Source: Onychomys torridus (Eukaryota; Chordata; Mammalia; Rodentia; Cricetidae). Taken from it: DNA of 64,000 nt. The DNA lies in the NCBI RefSeq assembly GCF_903995425.1, contig NC_050466.1:18269709-18333708 (forward strand), given 5' to 3'. Positions 59,023 to 64,000 of this stretch are shown in pieces; position 1 is the stretch's first letter, and every line of letters begins with the position of its first letter. The position numbers were made by a program, and so were the translations under genes. Under the pieces are notes generated by a model. It was not told the DNA's origin, ran no database searches, and saw only the letters and a program-made list of their open reading frames with translations.

Positions 59023-60430
59023 TTATCTATTGCCTGTTCTTTTGTGGGTATATCTGACCTTTTTAGGTTGGAATTTTCCTTCTAGCACTTTCTGTAGGCC
59101 TGGATTTGTGAATAGATATTGTTTAAATCTGATTTTGTCTTGGAATGTCTTGTTCACCCAGTCCATGGCAATTGAAAGTTTTTCTGGGTATATTAGTCTA
59201 GGCCAGCATCCATGGTCTCTTAATGTATACATTACATCTGTCCAGGTCCTTCTGGATTTCAAAGTCCCCATTGAGAATTCAGGAGTTATTCTCATGGATC
59301 TACCTTTATAAGTCATTTGGACTTTTCCTTTTCTGCTCTTAATATTCTTTCTTTATTCTGTATGCTTATTGGTGCCAGGGACGAAACATGAAACATGGAA
59401 ATGTACTAGCTAGGCCAGAGAACAAGTCACACGCCCACTGCCCTTTTCCAGAACAGTACCCTGTTTACTAAACCAAATGCCCCCAAAGATTAAAGAACAT
59501 TCCGTGGTCAGGTAGCATTGCAACAGAACAATGTGCCCTGACCAGTAACCTTGTCACCCAGCCAACATCCTGCAGCTGCACGTCTCTTCCCCTTTTCCTC
59601 CTTCCTGCCCCTTCCCACTCCTGTGCTATATAAGCCTTGCTGAGGAAAATAAAATTTACAGCTTGATCAGAACTCTGTCTTGCTGTCCTCCTTTGTTTCT
59701 CCCATCCCTTTCATTCTCTCCCTCAGGTGGGTCGCCCCCAATGATACCCTGCTGGCCGGGGCATATTGGTTTAATTATTATGTGGCAGGGGGACTTTTTT
59801 TTGGGTCTAGTCTGTTTAGTGTTATGTAGGCTTCTTGTATCTTTGTAGGTATTTCCTTCTTTAAATTGAGAAAGTTTTATTCTATGATCTTGTTGAATAT
59901 ATTTTCTGTGCCTTTGAGTGGTATTCTTCTCCTTCTTCTATCCCTATTATTTGTAGGTTTGGTCTTTTCATGGTGTCCCATATTTCCTCTACATTTTGTG
60001 TTACAACTTTTTTGGCTTTGGTATTTTCTTTGACTGAAGAATATATTTCCTCTATTGTATCTTCTAAACTAGATATTCTTTATTCCATCTCTTGTATTCT
60101 GTTGGTTATGCTTTCATCTGTGTTTCCTGTTTGTTTACTCAGATTTTCTGTTTTCAGCATTCCCTCTGTTTGTGTTTTCTTCATTGTTTCTATTTCCCTT
60201 TCCAGGTCTTGAACTGTTTACCTCACTTGTTTAATTGCTTTTTCATGTTTTTCTTGGCTTTCTTTAAGGGATTTATTGATTTCTTCCAATTTTTTGTTTG
60301 TCTTCTCAATTTCTTTAAGAGAATTTTTCATTTTTTCTTGAAAGTCCTCTAGCATCTTCATGAAGCTATTTTTAATGTCACTTTCTTCTTTTTCATTTAC
60401 ATTGTGATATTCAGATTTTGCTGTTGGAGG
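59023..60430 (-). pseudogene. L1 ORF1, split by a solo LTR
   Basis: The C-terminus reads open from 59316 to 59023 (RRTWTDVMYTLRDHG, KTFQDKIRFKQYL). The N-terminal coiled coil lies at about 59830-60430 with several stops. The LTR at 59373-59763 separates the two parts. Confidence 0.88.
59373..59763 (+). mobile_element. solo LTR, fourth family, inside L1 ORF1
   Basis: 391 bp from tgccagggac to gccggggca, with perfect 6-bp target duplications tattgg at 59367-59372 and 59764-59769. TATA box gctatataagcc at about 59624 and aataaaat at about 59649. L1 ORF1 sequence continues across the insertion. Confidence 0.92.
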
Positions 60431-60559
60431 AGGGCTAGGTTCTGGTCAAGTTATATTGCTCTTTATGTTGTATTTATTTTTGTATTGACATCTGCCCATC
60501 TCCTCCTCTAATAGGTATAAAAGGTGTCTGTGTCTGGGCCAGTTGCTACTGGTCCACTC

Positions 60560-60920
60560 TATGCTTGTTGTGTCTGTGTCTCAGGGTCCCCTCTGGGTCC
60601 AACCTTAGCTCTTGGTCTAATTGGACCTGGCTGATTCTGTATCTCAGGGAGCTGCTCTTGGCCCATTCCAAGCTAGCCGATTCTGTGACTCATGGAGCCA
60701 CTCTTGGTCTTTTCAGGACCCTTGTTCCAGTCAGAACTGACAGATTCTGTGTCTCAGGTAGTTTCATTTGGTCCATTGAGAGCTGGCAGGTTCTGTGTCT
60801 CAGAAAGCTACTCTTGTTCCAATAAGGGCCAGTGGATTCCATGTCTCAGGAAGTTATTCTTGGTCCAATGAGAGTTCTTGTTCCAATGATAGCTGGCTGT
60901 TTGTTTTCTGTGTCTCATGA
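60560..60920 (-). promoter_or_regulatory. L1 5' UTR tandem units
   Basis: Five to six roughly 60-bp units share ggtccaatgagagctggc, ttctgtgtctcagg and ctactcttg. Related to 12480-12700. In rodents, L1 5' UTR repeats carry the internal promoter (established); activity of these units is inferred only. Confidence 0.8.
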
Positions 60921-61392
60921 TTTACTGGGGTCACAGACAAATGGGTATTAGGGCAGGGTATGGAACTTGTAATTTGCAGGGTCCAATGGGGTGTTTTGGT
61001 TGGGGAGGCTACCTGCAGGAGTTTTCCTTGTTGGCTGGCAACTGGGACAGAACTGGGTGGGGGTTCCCAGGCTGTGTCCCAGAGACTGAGTCCTAGTGGC
61101 AGGACTCTCTGTGTGGGAGAAGAGTCACTCACATATCTTTTCTTTTATTACATTTTATTTTTTGATTCCTGAACATAATTTTCATGTTGTTTTTCTGTTT
61201 GTTTGTTTGTGTTTTTTGTTGTTTTTTCTCTTTTGATATTTGAATGTATTGTTTCTTTAAACTTGTAATTCATCCTGAGATTCTTTCTTGTGCTTGGTTG
61301 AGTCACTTTGTGATCCTCAACATTTTTTATTTTGTTGTTTTTGTTTAAAGTCACAGTTTATTTGTTGCTTTCTCTTTCATGTTTCTAACTTT

Positions 61393-61400
61393 TTCATTGA

Positions 61401-61440
<40 letters not shown>

Positions 61441-61596
61441 TTCAAGATAGGGTTTCTCTGTGTAGCTTTGCACCTTTCCTGGAACTCATTGGTAGCCCAG
61501 GCTGGCCTCTAACTCACAGAGATCTACCTGCCTCTGCTTCCCGAGTGCTGGGATTAAAGTTGTGTGTCACCACCACCAGGCTTCATTGATATTATT
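61393..61596 (-). repeat. B1 SINE with (ATT)n tail and target duplication
   Basis: B1 complement at 61442-61581 with an (ATT)n tract (61400-61440) grown from its A tail. A perfect 15-bp duplication ttcattgatattatt is found at 61393-61407 and 61582-61596. Confidence 0.95.
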
Positions 61597-62604
61597 GATC
61601 TTCTCATCTATGCTACTTAATTTTTACTCACTGTTGTTGGCATTCTGCAACAGTTCATGGATCTTCTTTCAGACCATTTTTCATTTTTATCAGAAAAATT
61701 TTGCAAAGTATATCTGGAATTTCATCCACTTCAGTACGTATGTGTTCAAGCAGTAGAGGAGTTAATATTGTTTGAGAGAGTCATTTTAACTTGTATTTTC
61801 ATGTTTCTTGTGTTTCCATGTTGTGATTTATTTGCCTGTTGCCTTGAATATCTCTCTTATTTTGTGTTCAATTAGAGGGAAATATTTTATTTGCACAGCC
61901 TATTCTTGAAGCTTCTATATCCAGTACTATCCAGTGAGGAGAAAACAAACTGCACTAATAAGAATATTAAACTGTATACATTATGTAAATACATTTAATG
62001 TTGATTGAAACTGTGTTTCACTTGACAGGTCCTAAAATCCTAGAGATGGGCCTCTGCATATGCCTGTGTAACAGGTGATTTGATTTCATTAATTGATGTA
62101 GAGAGACATTTTTTGAAGCTCAAGTAATGTTTTATTATAGCTTAAAAGAAAAAAAACTTGGATTGCTTAAATGTGAATACTAACATCTGCCTAAGGGAAG
62201 ACAATAGAGGTGGGGAAGAAAACAGCCACGTTCTTTGATTTACTGGCATGAAGGTCCAGGATGGGGCAGCAGGCAGCCCTATGGTGGAGAGTTTATAGAG
62301 AAGCTTCAGAGAAAGATTGTAAACCCAACATATCAGAAAAAACACACTTTGATTTTTGGCCAGCATCTGAAGGAAGACAGGATAAAGGAAAAGGAAAAGT
62401 TGCAAAGTTAGGACTCAGAAAGTTGAGCAGACCCAGTGAAAGCTCATGGTTTCTAGGGTTATAGGAGTTGTGTGAAAATTGTGGTTAGAAACATTTCAGT
62501 ACTCTTTAAAAGAAGAGTTATTATTCTCCTATCTTTGTAGTGTTGCTTAATGAGAACCCACCTTTCAGCAGGGTAGTCCTGTAGTCAGGTCAATGACACT
62601 GAAT
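61597..62604. other. AT-rich, no gene recognised
   Basis: The minus strand from 61860 across the B1 to 61140 is A-rich with short lysine/asparagine-rich frames (KRKTTKN type) that could be an old LINE-like coiled coil, but I cannot support a family. Confidence 0.4.
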
Positions 62605-62960
62605 CAGTTACTTTTGCTTGCTGTGATAAAATATCATGACCAAAAGTGACTTGTAGAAGAAAGAGTTTATTTTGGCTTACAGTTCTAGAGAAAGAGTCCA
62701 TAGTAGCTGAGAAAGCATACTCTACTCGCAGATGGACAGATTAGGAAGCTAAGAGATCACATCATTGTCCACATGCAGAAACAGTGAGAGCTAACTGGTA
62801 GTGGAGCAAGGCTGTAAACTCTCGAAGTTTATGCTCAGTCCCCAGTGATGCATTTCTTCTGGCAAGGGAATGTTCTAAAAGTTCAACAACCTCTCCAAAG
62901 AGTACCACCAACTGTTGAAATACCTGGGCCTATAGGGGACAATTCTCATTAAAAAAAAAA
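62605..62960. repeat. unassigned rodent interspersed repeat
   Basis: Starts cagttacttttgcttgctgtgataaaatatcatgacc and continues agtttattttggcttacag; ends in an A run (62952-62964). Related to 7945 and 29220. Confidence 0.6.
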
Positions 62961-64000
62961 AAAACAAAACACACTGTCTAACTGGAAGTTTAGATCTCCA
63001 CCCAGGCCTGAGATTCTATTCTCTTTGCCAGAAGGACCCTTTGTACATACTCTAACATTCCACACCCTGAAGAGGTAATCTTGAATCATTTAGGAACCAG
63101 ATCAGTGATCAGATCCCTTAAACAATTCTTGCATCTCTGGCCTCCATAAAGGAAAAGGCTGCCCAAAAGCCCAAGAAAATCTGTGGTCTTTAGCCAAGAA
63201 AAAAACTACTTAACTTCCTCTGGGGTCTTCTTACACTAAACTACTTAGTCAATTTCCACCCCTTCCCTTGTTCACCATTCTCTCCCCCAAAGAGGTACCT
63301 CTACTGTTAGTATAGAATTGGGGTAATGACTAATGTGCCTTCTTATGATGAATGGGAGTATTAGGTAAGGGAATTGCGGTACTCCTCTAGTGGGCTTTTC
63401 TTAAAGTTCCCAAAAGTACATGGGCAGATTCATTTGTATAGTAGCCAGGATGAAGAAGTAGAGGAAGCCCTTGACTAATGCCTGGAAAGATATGTGAAGA
63501 AGTCAAAGCAAGAGTTATTAGCTTTACAGGCCGTCACATAGAATCAGGAGAAGCCAGAACAAGGGATATTTTTTCATGTCTGAATCAAAGTCTGCTAGAG
63601 TCTCTTGATAGGCTTACCAAGTCATTCCTCTATTTCAAACTTTTTTCTCCTTTTGTTTTGGCCTCCAAGAAAGGATTTGAGAGTTATGATTCCAGTATCT
63701 GCTTAGCGTCCATGTTTCAATCATTTCTAAGCCTTCCCTTTCATTTCCTGCCTGTTTTATTTTTACAAGTACTTACAAAAGATTTAACTGACATTCCTTA
63801 AAACTTGTACTAATAAGAGTTCTAAGCATGTCAGCATTAAGAAAAGCATTCAGGAAAGAAGAAGTAATAGGAGAAAATGAAATAATCCTTTAAGTAATTG
63901 CAATCCAGAAGCTACATGGCAATTCAATAAAATATGAAACTACAGAAACAAAATTTGTTCACATAATTCCTTCACCATGTTGGTGTACAGTGAGAATTCT
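62961..64000. other. no gene recognised
   Basis: A 107-codon frame at 63478-63801 (begins MPGKICEEVKARV) has no domain I know and turns hydrophobic toward its end. No repeat identified. Confidence 0.4.

Larger units (their letters stand above)
54139..61130 (-). mobile_element. L1 LINE interrupted by an ERV and a solo LTR
   Basis: Minus-strand L1. The 5' UTR with roughly 60-bp tandem units (60560-60920) is at high coordinates, then ORF1 (to 59023), then ORF2 (about 58960 down), ending within the RT domain at about 54139-54145. Without the two insertions (2816 and 397 bp with duplications) about 3.8 kb of L1 remains. The 3' third of ORF2 and the 3' UTR are absent, replaced by the ERV. Open stretches such as DAEKAFDKIQHPF (54330) show it is recognisable but has many stops. 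Confidence 0.93.

Overview
The window is repeat-dominated mammalian DNA from a muroid rodent. B1, B2 and B4 SINEs, rodent-type L1 elements with a tandem-repeat 5' UTR, and several class II (ERVK-like) LTR families with 6-bp target duplications all point to Rodentia. A 2.8-kb retrovirus-like element with about 360-bp LTRs and a Lys-type primer site resembles the mys family described from Peromyscus (from memory), so a cricetid is my best guess. Two Rhox-type homeobox loci suggest the X chromosome near the reproductive-homeobox cluster.

Layout: 0-12 kb is non-coding sequence with SINEs, a mys-type solo LTR (1508-1856), a SINE-containing solo LTR (5587-6167) and microsatellites. 12.1-14.3 kb is the 5' half of a plus-strand L1 that ends abruptly against a GC-rich satellite-like block. 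17.5-20.4 kb holds the only host-gene material I recognise: two minus-strand Rhox-like loci. The upstream one (19.0-20.4 kb) keeps three exons in consistent phase but has one in-frame stop and a lost splice donor. The downstream one (17.5-17.9 kb) is frameshifted.

21.8-28.2 kb carries two 3' fragments of one ERV family, a hAT-type MITE with 8-bp target duplications, and a 7SL RNA/L1 chimera in which the 7SL part is inverted, all within one 15-bp duplication. 28-39 kb is AT-rich with old L1 tails and solo LTRs. Between about 33.5 and 43.6 kb lies a large, decayed array of roughly 30-bp units. 45.3-49.2 kb holds three same-orientation L1 3' ends. 49.4-54.1 kb is an ERV with 3' LTR and a broken pol gene. 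54.1-61.1 kb is a minus-strand L1 into which a complete mys-like provirus and a third type of solo LTR inserted. The rest is AT-rich sequence with a B1 and an unassigned rodent repeat.

No intact protein-coding gene is visible. What works together here is a history: L1 reverse transcriptase produced the L1 tails, SINEs and 7SL chimera; ERV machinery produced the solo LTRs; and the short mys element shares its 3' non-coding body with the pol-bearing ERV while using a different LTR, as expected of a non-autonomous passenger. Family names are from memory and none was checked by search.
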